DNA of 64,000 nt from Balanoglossus misakiensis (lineage: Eukaryota; Hemichordata): the NCBI GenBank assembly GCA_040954595.2, contig CM082580.2, positions 9,486,001-9,550,000 of the forward strand, written 5' to 3'. Every line of letters begins with the position of its first letter. Positions within the stretch are counted from its first letter, which is position 1. The translations under genes and the position numbers were made by a program. Shown in pieces: positions 1 to 13,305 of the stretch. The notes beneath the pieces are model-generated. The model saw nothing but the letters and a program-made list of their open reading frames with translations. It was not told the DNA's origin and searched no databases.

Positions 1-1778
1 AGTAAACATGCAATGCATTTGCTGTACATATTGAATATCCATATTGTGTTCACCCAGTGAAATAAAAGCCTGCATACTCTATTCCCTGCCTTCGGTTTAA
101 TCCAGACCAATATTTTACAGTCGAGTGATTTTTCTCCAAGCAAAATACATGACATTTTATTAAAGAAGGAAAAATAAATGATTACTGCATAGGTACGACA
201 TACTGTAAACTGTGGCCTCTAAAATGTTAAATTGCAGAAAAAATGGCTGCCAGCTCATTTTTACAATACTTGACGACCAGATGACTTTGGGCAGAAAATA
301 CTGCTCATGTGTATATACAGTATATAAAGAAGTCAGTGCATTTTCAAGGGACAGATTTCAACTTTTGTGTTGCAAAAAATAAGAAAATTCTAGGAATACA
401 ATGGACAGATAAGGTGGTAATTATGAATGCATTCTTCAACACTAGACATGACATGACCTGAAAATTATAGCTCAAACGGGGAAAATAGACGCTGGGCAAA
501 ACAGTGACCATTGAACTACCAGCAAGAATGTCATGGTATTTCCAGCAATTGCTGCCATAAGTTTCTTCAAACTTCAAACATGGATTGAAACCTACATCTA
601 ATGTATGCAGTAAATCCGGGCAATAAAATGCCTGAATTTTATGAGTGTGTTAATTGTTGCAGACAGACACTTTTGACTGCACAGTAGCTAAATTGCTACT
701 GTAAGCTGACAGCACGGTTTAAAAAATCTTTTATAGTAAATCATTGGTTTAAAGCTCAGCAAATGAGCTATGCTTGTTCAGTTTTGCTTGAAAGCACATT
801 GGACCCGAGGAGTTCTTTTCACTCCAGACAGCATTTCTGTTTTTCCCTGGCCTATTGTGAAATACGTACGCTAAAGCATTTCCCACAAAAGAGTGTGGGG
901 TCTCGGTGTGTTGTTGTACACCAGCCAGCGTGTGCATTGAACATGAAGTGATCGAGTGTGTGTGTGTATCTGTATGTGTACTCGGTGGCCAAAAACAATG
1001 GGACATGATGACTGTAAGAGAATAGATCGAATTAACAAGCTTATAATGCATGCTTTTGTGCTGATCAAAAGACAAACAGCACTGTTAATCAAAGCTTGCA
1101 AGATGGAACACCAGCCTTGAATAGGCTGTGAAACATACACAGAGTGAAGCTGTGAAACTAACAACGAACGTGAGAAGGACTCGCACAGATCTGCCGGACT
1201 GAAAGGGCCCCGCTGTTCCGGCTGAAACTGACAAAGGAACTGAATTCTGAGAGAAGCAAACATCTAAAACGGACAAATACCTTTTTAGTGGATACACACA
1301 CAGATCAGGACCACGTAAACACGGGTATTATAGGCTTTTCCGATGGACAGGGACAGACAGCCAGACACCGCAGCTACAACACAGTATTTGGGTAATGACG
1401 ACTGATTTGGTTGGGGGTGGGTGGGGCTTTGGTATCAGTGCTGTCACTCATATGCATATGATGATGCACAACGTAGATGGCAAACCCATGGCTCACTGAC
1501 TGACTGACATTCGCAGTTTACTCTGCCTCGTCAAACCTGTTTCCGTTAATTCTTGAAACCGTATCATGTACCCTGTCACTGAATAACTGCACAGACTTCA
1601 TGGATAAATGTCAGAGAAATAAAATGTGGTGTATGTACAGCCAAACCCTGTTCACCACAAAACGAAAGAGAACAAAAATACAATGTCTCTCCATCAGAAT
1701 TTAATATCTTATGTGTAGAAGCGATGACTAGTAATAAACTCAATTTATGTCCCGCATTCCGAGTAGCAATCGATTTAC

Positions 1779-1850
1779 CTGCCCAATTTCTTATTTCCCA
1801 ACTGAGTAAAGCCATAGGTTGATTCTTACAATTACGCTGTGTAATTTTGC
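1779..1850 (-). CDS. possible internal exon, unknown gene
   Basis: On the minus strand a 72-nt segment lies between an acceptor (GTTCTACAG) and a donor (GCAG|GTAAAT). In one frame it encodes 23 residues beginning KITQRNCK and ending EIRNWA, with phase-1 introns at both sides. A stretch this short is often open by chance, so the support is the pair of good splice sites and a protein-like composition. A plus-strand exon reading of the same bases is also formally possible. No family recognised. Confidence 0.2.
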
Positions 1851-4383
1851 CTGTAGAACAGTCATTTGCAGAAACTAACAGGAGAAGGTGTTTCGCTTAC
1901 GGGCAGGTAAATACATACAGTTTTAAGAGAGTTAAAGTTTATCTTTAACCTATCATAGTCATAAAATGCTGTGAGCTGGCTGTGCCAATATATCATGTCA
2001 TGCCACTGAGAGTGTACAGTGGGATATAAAAGGGGTAATATACAATTTCTGAATTTATAGCAGAAAATATTGGCATGAATCTACAAGTTTGGACCTGGCC
2101 ACCCCCTGTTGAATGCAAATGGAACATCCCTCACACAGACTTAAAAGAAAGATTAGTCTAAAATATTTAAAGAAAGGCTTAAGAAATGAAACATGCAAAG
2201 TACACACATGAACAAACCAAAGGGATTTAAAGTGAAGATTTGATTGTAAGCAGATCAGCTTAATGAACTGTATCTCAGTAATACCCTGGGAAATGGGTGT
2301 TTTTACTTCAAGTCAAAAATGAGAAATTTCAGCTCCTTTTCTGACAAATTTGATTTTAATGAGTTGGTGTACATGCAGAGAAGGGAAGACATTACTTCTG
2401 TTATGTTAATTGCAAGAAATGTCAAAGGGGAAATAATGAGTCAATTTTATGGCTTTTACCCTTTCAGCCAAATCATCCTTCTTTTAGGTGTACATACATG
2501 TACGTTCATGCATCAAAGTAGTATCACATCTGGCTGGGGGGGGGACACCTTTAATCAATGGTTATGGTTAATCATGAAATTCTAATAGCTAAAAGCATCT
2601 TGCTAGGCATAGATTCTTCTAGTCATCTGCCTAGTCAAAGATTCTGCTGGTTATGACTGGTACGAACCAATATTTTTTCAGCAAATGATGCAACATTGCA
2701 TAAAAGAGCATAGACTTTATGTTCAGTACAAAGAATGAAAATTTATGTGCACCAGAAGATTCCAAACCTGAAATGAAAGTTCTGACATTTCAACGTGTCC
2801 AAATCAATAATTCTGGACTGCTGTACATGCGAGCATTTCACGTCAAGGAAAACAGACAACTATTTCTCACTCTCCTGACGTACTAAACCTTATTGAACAA
2901 GGGACCTGCAGATCAATTTTTCATTTGCCGCCTGTCATAAAATTGTGCCACTCAGACAGCACGGAAATGTTATCAAAAACACCTGCCCATTCCTTTATTT
3001 ATGATAGCATTTGAAACAATAAAATGAGAAAGTGTAATTTAACTGAACGTCATTTTATATTGAAAACCAGCCAGTTAAAATTGATCTATAAGTACACATC
3101 AAAAACAGTTGTCATTATTTTTGAAGGGTTTATAAGCAGACCGACTGCTTCACACAGCAGCTTTTCAGATGTAAGGAGTAAAAATCTAGCTGCTTCTTGA
3201 CATTCAAGTCTTGGACGGCGTGCGATTGAGAAGTTGCTTTAGTATTCTTCTGGGATCACTTAAAAGCATCAGCTGATTCCAAGGCACTGAATGAAACATT
3301 TGCAATCCATTTACGTGGGGTATATGCTGACTCGGAGGTGATAATGCAATGCATTAGCAACGCACTCTTACACTCCTTTCCCCGAGAATAAAATATCCCG
3401 GCTCAACTGCTGAGGAACTGCGCGAGATTACATCAACCTGCGGTTATGGTTCATTGGCAAGGCCGGAAAAATACAAGTAATTTACAGAAAATTTGAATTC
3501 ATGGTTTACAGGGTTTTGGGTAAGTACTTGCCACATTCGCAAGTTCCAAGTAAATCTCTAATGGGGCAAAAATTTGAAGTGCGCATCTCTAAAATAATAA
3601 GGAGCATTTTATAATAGTAAGGTTACTGCAAGTACCCTACATACTTATTTTTCATAAAAACAACTACCGCTATACTTATATGTTGGGTGAAAGAAAAACA
3701 AATGTTTACATGTCTAACTGTATTGGCACTTGAAGAAAAGACATCTGCAAACTGTAGCATATGATCAGTCAAGTGCTCAGATTTCAGGAAATAGCTTTAT
3801 AATTGTCATGGCTATTATTTTGAATTATGACTCTGCTGGATTTTCATTGGCTCTTTAATGTGTACATTGTCAATTGTCAGGCAGTATCAAAGGTTAGGTA
3901 GGGTCACTTCGAGGACAAATTTCCAAATAAATAATGCTCCTTCGGAATAGCAGTAAACTATTTTTATCCAGAGCCAACATGTAAGATCAGAAGATACTAA
4001 AGTGTTCACAGTTTTGTTATTAAGTCAATTTACAGTCAACTTTTCCTCACACCTGTATGTGGTAGCCATTTTGAATTTCAAATGTGTGCATGGCAACGTT
4101 TATATAATTTGATTCTATTTGAAAACAAGTATGGCAACCCCATTTGTATTTCAGCTAATACTGACAAATGTATGAACAGCAGAATTGCACATGTTTTCAG
4201 TCAGACAAATGAATTCTCAGGTCTTTGGGACTAGCCAGTTTTCAACAACTTTGGCATCAACATGTAGTCAGGAATAAGTGTGGAGTGCAATGCACTTTGA
4301 CAGTTTGCATGCACACACAAACAAAGTCACACATCTCAAATAAGAAAGACATGTCCCCCACAATAAGACTCTCTTTCAACTAC

Positions 4384-4454
4384 CTTTTATTTGCCCAAAC
4401 AATTTCCCCCCGATTGGAGCCTTGTTGGTCCATTCAAGCGTCGAGCTGGCCTGG
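4384..4454 (-). CDS. possible internal exon, unknown gene
   Basis: A minus-strand segment sits between an acceptor (CCCTCACACACAG) and a donor (AAAAG|GTAGTT, weak at +4). One frame is open for 23 residues, starting QASSTLEW and ending FGQIK. If the acceptor is taken 4 nt further in (NAGNNAG arrangement), the exon starts in phase 0 and would follow directly on the exon at 4888-4952. The joined reading is inference; no family recognised. Confidence 0.2.
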
Positions 4455-4887
4455 CTGTGTGTGAGGGATCAAGGAAAATGGGTGATCGGACGAAAATAAG
4501 ATAAATGATAGCAGCGACACAAACACCCACTTCACTGTGAACCCCGATCCCTCAAAGGTCAGCCTGAGTGCTTCACCTGTATTGTTGTCTGATTGTGATA
4601 AAACCAGGTCTGCTAAAACTAGTGATGACCAATTTTCAACACACGGAGTCAACCACTTGACATCTCTGCCTATGCATGATACAGCGCCGTGGTAGAAACA
4701 GGGTGATAATAATAAGCTTGAGGGAAATAAATACAAATTATTTAGTGAAATGCATTGTGGGTAATCATATATGAATATAATTTTGGTCTTGTCTGTCTGT
4801 CTTGACTAAATATTGCAAATTTATGTAAAGCATGGCTTATTCACTCTCATCAAAATTTGATTAAGGTTAGCTGATGCCTGCACTCAC

Positions 4888-4952
4888 ATTCTCCGTGTCA
4901 AATGCATATTCATCTTCACTCTGCATTTTAATATTCAAATAGTAATCAGAAT
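4888..4952 (-). CDS. possible internal exon, unknown gene
   Basis: A minus-strand 65-nt segment has a good acceptor (GGTTTTGCCAGCAG) and a good donor (AAT|GTGAGT). It encodes 21 residues starting SDYYLNIK and ending AFDTEN, entered in phase 1 and left in phase 0. It reads like real protein, but length alone gives no statistical support. I do not recognise the family. If real it belongs to a gene running leftwards from about 17.8 kb. Confidence 0.25.
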
Positions 4953-7900
4953 CTGCTGGCAAAACCAGCCAGCTCAAATTCTAGGCTGACATAGATGCAG
5001 ACAGACTGTCATTATCACGTTATCTGAGTCTGCCATCGCAGTATGAGAGCAACTGCACACTGGGAACACCGCTTACAAGATAAAAACCTACTTTCACTGA
5101 CAAATTTACAACAATGAAATGAAGAATGAACACCTCTTTCATCAAATCACGATTTCACACTGTTCGCCTCCTTGCAATTCATTTTCACTTGATTTTAAGC
5201 AGAGTTTTAAGGCATGAAATTGGTGGAATATATACCTCTGATACATTTATTATTACTATTTGCCATTTAATAACATTAAAAACCTACAAGGTAATTAAAT
5301 TAAAGCAATATAAGTAAAGTCTTTCTCTGTTCAGCTCATTATCAAGAACAAAGAAATTTCCAGATTTTTCAGCTCTCAGAATTTCCCAGTTTATTGTATT
5401 GTTGAAAGTACTAGGTGGTACTACATGTACAATGTAATCATATCCTGGAAATCAGAAACGACAGTATTTGCCAAAGTTTAACAGTAGCTTGATTACAAGT
5501 ATTAACTCAGCATGTAATTATTAATTCAAACAGTCAAATCTGAAACGCAAATATGAACGCCATTCTGATTTAACTCAATTTTAATTCCCCAACGCCTTTC
5601 AACTGACATCTGATATTGTTTATTTTGAAAACGGAATTTGATTATTAAACACCAGGTGACTGCAAATCAATGCAGAGAATGAACGAAAATAAATGACATC
5701 ACAATATCATCAGATGAAAAGCAAAAATATTTCCATCATTGCAATATTTCAACTTGTAAAGACACCCACTGAATGAAACGGTCTTGAATATATGATATTT
5801 TGATCAATGCAAATGTAGTAATTTGGTGCTAGTATAGTATACCATTGAGGAGAAATACTACAGGCTATTTTTTCATGCTTGAAATATTCATCAGTAGAGT
5901 CTGTTCACCTCAAAAACAAGAGGAAAGGCTGTTGTATTGACACGACATGGTCATGTTTCCAGTCTTGTACAATGCATCAGACAGACATCACCTCGGGAAA
6001 AATTGGGAAAAGGGGCAACTCTAGAACTTGTTTCATCAATAGTACATGTGAAATCACTCGTGTAGTGCGCAACATTCTCGTACTTTGCATATTAATTGAA
6101 GAAATCTACATGCGCCCAGAAATGCCTGGTTTGAGGGAGTTTGATCATTTCGTGGGACAGCATTCAACGAAATGTTCAAAGCTTAAATTGAAATGCAATT
6201 GACCAAGAAAATACCTTCTAAGCCAATATGTTGTGTCAATGATTGGAAAATAAATCTGTATGTTCGAGAAAATTACAGATTATGGTCAGCACGAAGGAAC
6301 TGCTGTGGCTGAAGACGTCAAATGACTCAAATTTCCCAAAATGTTAGCAGGCATACCAGGTTTAGGTGAAGAAAATACCCAGCAATTATAAACTGTCATC
6401 AATGAAGTTGATGCACAGCGACCTTACCTCACCATGAACTCACAGCAGAGACTGCACAATACTGACCAGCCACTGGTGAAAACTTAGTTCCTTTGAACAA
6501 AGCACTGACTCATTAAAATAAGCAATTTGCACAAAAACCCAATTCCAGTCTCTCACACAGCTAGAGTACTCGTACAATTGTCAGATCACGAGTGGAATTA
6601 TTGATTTCTGGCGATGATGTCGGAGTAATACTCTTCCAGATAATCTGCCCTCTTCATTCACAGAGACAATGCGCTTGTTATCAAGATCACCCAGTCTTAA
6701 TTAAGTTATTCACTGGAGCATTCAGCATCAATGCTAATTTGTCAAGGGCTCAATAGCATCCCCTATGGACTGTGTGTTTTGTAAAATGTACTTTGCAGAA
6801 AAGAACAGGTACCGATCGAGTTCAGTGAAACCAATCCATACATGCATGTGTGTACGTAATAATTGTGCAGCGTTGATGCACAAAGAAATTCACAGAAATT
6901 CTTGACGCAATAAACTTTCAAAAATAATGCTTGCTTGAGGGCCCACTGTCCATCCACTGGCCAAAACAGAGATGTTTTGCCTTGTTTTCACACAATGCTT
7001 CATTTGTATCCATCATTTAAGTCTAGCATCTCAAGTACACTGCATCTCCTAAAACTGTCAAGTTAAATGGATTAGTTCATTAGATACAGTCTGCAGAATG
7101 GATTCTTGTCTGATTAGGTTTGGGGAAGCACAGTTATTAACGTTTCAGATTAACCACATTGATAGAAGTTGACGCTGTTTCGGTTGCAAAAGGCAATCTG
7201 TGGCTTGATGGCCTACACTCACATTTATCAAGTTGCAATTATTATCACTCAGGACATATACAGTAACATCTGGTTATTGCTTCAGTATTTTTGTTCTGTG
7301 TATCAACTCGAGATTCTTACTGTATTCCCTACAGCATATTCCCAGTTTTCCAACTATCAACAAAATATTCATATGTGTAACAATCATACACTGTTATTTT
7401 TAATCTCAAATTTTACAAACTTTTATTCCTGCTGTTCCTGAGGACACACTACATGTAGTTTAGAATCTTGCCAGACTGACGGCTAGATTCTAGACCAATT
7501 AACACACAGCTAAACACAACGATGCATGTTTGACACATCTAGGGAATAACAAAAACAAGCATGATGTCTTCAAATGAAGGCTTGAGCATCACCACTGATG
7601 GCTCTGAAAAAAAGCCTAACCATCCATTAGTCTAAATTACAGTGTTGCCAAACTTGAATCCCTCCTTACAACTCATTCTCCGCATTCCTAATGAAGAGGG
7701 TTTTCAAATTTCAATTATCTCCGCATGCACACTCCTGGCGGAACTTGAAAGGAGAAAAACTGTCCTTTGACCTTTTGTAAACTGCGGGGGTCGAGCTTAT
7801 TAGAGAGACTGCATGCTGGTCTTAGGTGACGCTTGGAACACTGCGCCTGCCCCCATACAATGACCTACATTATTTTTCAAATTTCATCCTCCTCCTCCTT

Positions 7901-8944
7901 TACATTACAACATAGTTTACCATATACAGTAAAACCTGAGTGTGTAAACTGAACCCTGTCTATATCGAACATATTTTCCTGTCCCTTTCACATACAAGCA
8001 TGCGTTCAAAGAACCTCTATAAACTGGACACCTCTGCAAACTGAACAATTTCTTCAGTCGCTTTGGTGTTCGGTCAAGACAGGTTTTACGTACTGTGTCT
8101 CTCTCCTAAGACCCAGCCAGTGTCCCGGCTGCCAGTTTCCATGCAGACACTATATATCTGCTGGAATTGCATGGATCCATACACTGATCACTCATGCATG
8201 AAGCTGCCAGCACTCCGCATCTGAGGAGCCAGAGCCAATCATCGGATCCAAAGAAAATCAAAGGACCATCAGCGCTTAAAGCTTTTGTCACAACAAATAA
8301 AAGGTGTCTACACCACTAAAGATGGTTGGATTAACGCAGAGAGCATAATGAAACAAGACATTGTGCAGAGGGGTTTTTTGAGCTCAGACGCACTGAAATC
8401 AAAAAGGAGACAAGTGGTCCCTGTTTAAATTGAACAGAAAGGGAAACCATTTCAAAGGGTCGAATCTCGACAAAGGTGACATGAATTTTCTGGTAGTCAA
8501 GCCTTTGCTGACAAGAAAATGCCTGGCAACTTGCCCTGTAATAGACGGTTCAGTTACAAGGTCTTCATTAGCAGTTCACATTGAGATGCTTGGGTCAATT
8601 GTTGATGTTATGAATGAATCTTGACAGACAGATATATTCAAAGTTAAACCCCCCTCCCAGAAGGATTGCCCTATCCCTATGCATAGACATTGTAAGAAAT
8701 GCAATTTCCTGCTGTTTGTTATATACTCTGTTCCTGCAATTGTATTCTGCACATACCATTACCAGTACATGTAGTGATTGCTCTTTTATCTATATGAGGG
8801 GAGGCTAGAATTCTTTGCTTAATATGACTCAAGATGTTGTGGCCAGAATCACAAGACAGATACATACATTTACCCAGGCAGGTATGTACAAGTAAAGACG
8901 CTATATGCTGTACACCATGTACCTACATATTCCCTCTCCAACAC

Positions 8945-9025
8945 CATGCACACACACACACACATACAGACCCACACAAAAACCACACACATGCACACTT
9001 GCATATACACACACACAAACATACC
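8945..9025. repeat. CA-rich microsatellite
   Basis: Degenerate (CA)n tract interrupted by TACA and ACAGACC units. It creates spurious overlapping open frames on both strands, which are not genes. Confidence 0.85.
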
Positions 9026-9199
9026 GGTACATTTGTACATTGGATCCTTCACCCTCACATAAGAAATACACCCCACAACAAGTACTCATGCAGTGGGTGT
9101 ACAATCTACCACAGACAACAATCTGGGCCATGCTCCAATGTCCACAAACCATACATGTAACAGAAGCCATGCTACAGTAACTGGGTTTTCAGCGGAGGA

Positions 9200-10870
9200 C
9201 ACCTGCAATAACACACTCTCCTGAAACCCACAGACCAGGTAGGGCTATCATTTGCCTCTCGAAGGAACACAATTAAGTGATTTCACCTACACCTGTAAAC
9301 ACCAGTTAATTAATTGCAGTGGATTTGTTTTCCCAACTAAACAATTACTTTGTGTTCGAGCTTTAATTGGAATAGACACCACAGGAATTTCAAAGTCATT
9401 ATTGAGACGATTTCAAATACCACCTTTTGTGCAGTATAAATTAGTTTTTGTATGGAATACAGCCAAACCTTCTTAGTTTTTGAATGAACAAAGCTGATCC
9501 TAATTATTATTCATCACCAGCAACGGCCTGTGTAACTCTATTCCGTTTTCATTAAAGTGTTGAGTTTAACATAACCATCTCGCGACATAACTTAATCACC
9601 TATATTTCACAGTTTTATCTTCCCTTCATACTCTCTGACTCTGTTATATGAAATTATGAACACCTAAAATGATCACTTCGCTTGTAATAACAATCCGTCT
9701 ACTGAGAGTTCTATATTGTGCTGGAATGAGGGAATCATGAACACGCCTCATTATATCAATATCCCCAGGGCTTTCCACCTTCTGGTAACCTCACGTAGCA
9801 AAACTTCTGTTTGTGGAAATTTCACAGATGAAGACTTGCAAATATACAAGTAACTGTTACTTTGCATGGTAGTTTCAGATTAGCTCACAGTCACAGTGCT
9901 TCTGCTCTGAATTCCTCTAAGGAAATTAATCTCCAAAACCTGACAATCGATTTGGTTTCAGCTGTCACACTGACTAACATTGGCTAGGTTAGACATACTA
10001 AGTAGCTTTCTTGGGGAATACCTAGTACATGTACATAGTATGGTGATTTTCACTCCTTGATTGTAACATCGTTAAATACTTTTGAATGTTCAGCATGTAA
10101 TAACGTTAAAAACGTTTATGAATTGTATTCTTCCATGTTGAATTTACTGCAGACACAGATGAAATCTGGACACTGGCTGACACTAATTTGATTGTGGCAT
10201 TCAGGTTTCGTGTCTGGTGACACAGCAACAGGATACGCGTACAGGTTGTTGAACTCTCCTGTCAGATTACGGCAGAACATACACGGTAGCTAGCTTGCAT
10301 TAACCCATGACTTCTACTCCATACCTGTGACTTGCGAGCGAATACAAAATATTTTTAGGTGCGTCACGCTAACTGCAAACAGCCATGTACAGGTATGCAG
10401 GTGGAAATCGCAGGTAATGAAATGCCTGTCTGACACGTCAGAGTGTGTTATTGATGAACAGCTTATGTACCTGGAAATCATCTGTGTATGCGTGTCCACA
10501 AATGATAAAACATACCAAATAAAGATGTCCATTTGTGTTGCAGCTGAATCCAGCATGCTTATAGACAATAAACTACATTTTAATAAGTGTATTAACTGGT
10601 CATATTCAGGTAACAGCATGCAGTCTGTCTCCCTATGAGGATGTGAGTCACACCAAGATACAACTGTAGCCTATGTCTGTTTCCCTCCACATTCGGCCTC
10701 CAAGAAAGACTACTTTTGAGCGAGTCACGTTCTGTCAGGGAAACAGTTGTAGGCTGTTACCCTCATGGCCACTCGATAGGCCACTTTCATGACCTCAAGT
10801 GACCTTACATCCTGGTGTTTTGTATGGATGACACAATACATCATTCAATGTTACATATGACATTCACCCT
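9200..10870. other. non-coding stretch
   Basis: No gene seen. A minus-strand segment at 10325-10372 is open (SVTHLKIF...) between an acceptor GTTTGCAG and a donor CACAG|GTATGG. A second open segment, about 10470-10545, is out of phase with it. Neither is strong enough to call. Confidence 0.4.
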
Positions 10871-10990
10871 TTCCTTATACATTTTCCCTGAAGGTTTAGC
10901 CATGCCATCATGCGTAAAACTGCTTGAGAATCTGCAACTCAGCAAAGCACAGCTTGTCAGCTGGGACAAGTGTAAGCCAATCCGCATGAC
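10871..10990 (+). repeat. left arm of 120-bp inverted duplication
   Basis: This arm is the near-perfect reverse complement of 13357-13476: two mismatches in about 120 bp, both within a CCA/TCG codon difference. On the plus strand it reads as an open segment (PEGLAMPSCVKLLENLQ...) that runs into a stop just past the duplicated block. It therefore looks like a truncated inverted copy of the exon-like sequence in the right arm. It could instead be a terminal inverted repeat of a foldback element whose interior is the satellite array; no target-site duplication is visible. Confidence 0.75.
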
Positions 10991-11143
10991 CCTTTCGTAA
11001 CTGACAATTTTTTTTCTATTCCAGGATGAATTAGAGTGCACAAATTCAACAAACTCATAATGGTGAACTCATACTAACACAATGCCAGTATGTACAGGTC
11101 ATATAAGGGGTTATGAAATTGGCCTATATGTGTGTAACCATAT

Positions 11144-11175
11144 ACAGTAGAAGGGAAGGGCTTCCCCTCTACTGT
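11144..11175. repeat. 32-bp hairpin-forming palindrome
   Basis: ACAGTAGA, one mismatched base, GGGAAG, a 2-nt loop, CTTCCC, one mismatched base, TCTACTGT: 14 of 15 positions pair. A related motif, ACCATAGACAGTAGGGG, recurs at about 13807 in the opposite orientation, so this is probably part of a dispersed repeat. Confidence 0.7.
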
Positions 11176-11256
11176 CTATGGTGTAACATACCTGAAAAAT
11201 AGCGTCAAGGACACTGTGGTCCCATTTGAGGACATAGCACATAGCAACATAGCAAT

Positions 11257-12200
11257 GGATGGCAAGATATGGAAAAGTAGGTCAAAGGTCACCTGAGGTC
11301 ATGCAAAATTTGGGCAAGAAATTTTGACCCTATACTGGTCCAAGTTAAACAAAAACCAAACCTATAGCCCTATTGGTTAGCCTGTAATTAGGTATGCACA
11401 TAATTAATGAGATATGCAGGTGTCACAGGTGACCCATATTTTGGCTTTTCAATTTTAGTCCCAACCCTCCAAACGCGAAGTCTGTATCTGCTCTGGATGC
11501 CAAGATATGATAAAGTAGGTCAAAGGTCACCTGAGGTCATGCAAAATTTGGGCAAGAAATTTTGACCTTATACTGGTCCATGTTCAATAAAAACCAAACC
11601 TATAGCCTTATTGGTTAGCCTAGGATTAGGTATGCACATAATTAATGAGATATGCAGGTGTCACAGGTGACCCCCAATTTTGGCTTCTCAATTTTAGTGC
11701 TAATCCTCCAAACGCCAAGTCTGTACCTGCTCTGGATGCCAAGATATGGAAAAGTAGGTCAAAGGTCACCTGAGGTCATGCAAAATTTGGGCAAGAAATT
11801 TTGACCCTATACTGGTCCATGTTCAACAAAAACCAAACCTATAGCCCTATTGGTTAGCCTGGAATTAGGTATGCACATAATTAATGAGATATGCAGGTGT
11901 CACAGGTGACCCATATTTTGGCTTTTCAATTTTAGTCCCAACCCTCCAAACGCCAAGTCTGTACCTGCTCTGGATGCCCAGATATAGGAAAGTAGGTCAA
12001 AGGTCACCTGAGGTCACCCAAAATTTGGGCAAGAAATTTTGACCCTATACTGGTCCATGTCCCACAAGAACGAAACCTCTAGCCCTATTAATTAGCCCGG
12101 AATTAGGTATGCACATAATTAATGTGTTAAGCAGGTGTTACAGGTGAGCCCAAAAATTTGCCTTTTATTTTGGCCCCATTGTGCTCACTGGCCAATAGAC
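11257..12200. repeat. 4 x 238-bp tandem repeat with nuclear-receptor half-sites
   Basis: Four head-to-tail units start near 11257, 11495, 11734 and 11972 (period 238-239). The units are highly similar; the fourth is more diverged at its end. Each contains AGGTCA-A-AGGTCA (DR1) followed after CCTG by another AGGTCA (DR4 spacing). The DR1s begin at 11279, 11517, 11756 and 11994. TGACCC/TGACCT inverse half-sites and the shared segment GCACATAATTAATGAGATATGC are also repeated. The arrangement is visible directly; binding by HNF4/RXR- or TR/LXR-type receptors is only inference from half-site rules. Confidence 0.9.
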
Positions 12201-12587
12201 AGTCACTGTACAGGACTATTGCACAGACCAGAATTCCACAATAAGACGTGGACATAGCTTAACCATAGAGGTATAAGTAAAGGTATAAATTTAATAAAAA
12301 GACTAAAAAATTCATAAAAAATAAAACATCCATGATATCAACTTAACACTTACAGGTCGGTGTGAGGTTGACATAAGGTACATACATATCAATTTTCAAA
12401 GCAATCTGACCAGTAATTGTTGACTTACAGAGTTTTGATCAATTTCACATTTTACAAGCTAATTTGCATATTTTTGGGCCTGGCAACTTCGTTTGGACAA
12501 ACTCCCATCTACAGCCCAGCCTGCACCTACACACCAAATATTGAGGTGATACGCGCAGCGGTTTTCAAGTTTTTGATGTGGACGGAC

Positions 12588-12660
12588 ATACAGACATACA
12601 TCCATACATCCATACATCCATACATCCATACATCCATCCATCCATACATACATACAGACG
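12588..12660. repeat. CATACATC microsatellite
   Basis: Runs of CATACATC/CATC follow the motif TGGACGGACATACAGACATA, an arrangement often found at the end of a non-autonomous repeat. Open frames across it are artefacts of the repeat. Confidence 0.85.
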
Positions 12661-13305
12661 CAACCCATCCCATAAGGTCCCATGGTATATAGGCCTATAC
12701 CAATGGGACCTAAAAACTATCTGTGCACCAGTTCAGCTACAAATCCTACCTCAAGAGCTGTTACTATGTAAAGGATACAATCCGCATGTGTGTCAAGATG
12801 GCCTCAGTAAGTTATGTTTACAAAAATTACCAACTGTTAAATACCATACACCTCTCAGGTTTTGGACGTCCACTCCTGTGGAAAAAAACAAACAACAAAA
12901 CTGATCATTTTTATATTTCTATAGAGATATATACAGCTGAATTCCATTTTGTAAACACAGCTCTCAAAATTTTATGTTCCGTGAAAGTAATCTCATTTTC
13001 TCACTATTGTAGTAAATAGTAAAAAAAAAGTTTTTATCAGACAACGTCAGAGTGGCAGGCCAGTGTGATGGTTGGTGACCAGTTACTACATAAATGAGAT
13101 TTTGTTACAAATTTATCAGTGTCTAAATATTGTCACATTAGCGCTACATTCCAGGGGGTTTCAATTGACCAATTACGCCCCGGCGGTGTAACCTGAAGCC
13201 GGGCCCATTCCGGCCGCGGCCTGGGGCCAGGATCGGTTTCAGTAGCAATGCCGCCTTGCAAGTTATGTTGAGAATCCAGCGGGGGTTATGTACACAGGGC
13301 GCTAC

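Larger units (their letters stand above)
1..8940. other. non-coding stretch, possibly intronic
   Basis: About 9 kb of AT-rich DNA with many ACATGT palindromes and no convincing long coding frame. Several short open segments on the minus strand are flanked by plausible splice sites; the best are listed separately at 1779-1850, 4384-4454 and 4888-4952. Otherwise I see no RNA gene or recognisable mobile element here. It may be intron of the minus-strand gene that starts near 17.84 kb. Confidence 0.4.

Noticed and set aside
5909-5985. Minus-strand exon reading WKHDHVVSIQQPFLLFL
   Set aside because: Plausible splice sites, but its exit phase does not fit the next candidate exon and the length is open by chance.
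8834-9180. Overlapping frames of 68-108 codons on both strands
   Set aside because: They arise from the CA-rich microsatellite; composition is His/Thr or Cys/Val repeats.
12417-12904. Frames rich in HPYIHTSI/CMDVWMYG repeats
   Set aside because: Artefact of the CATACATC microsatellite.
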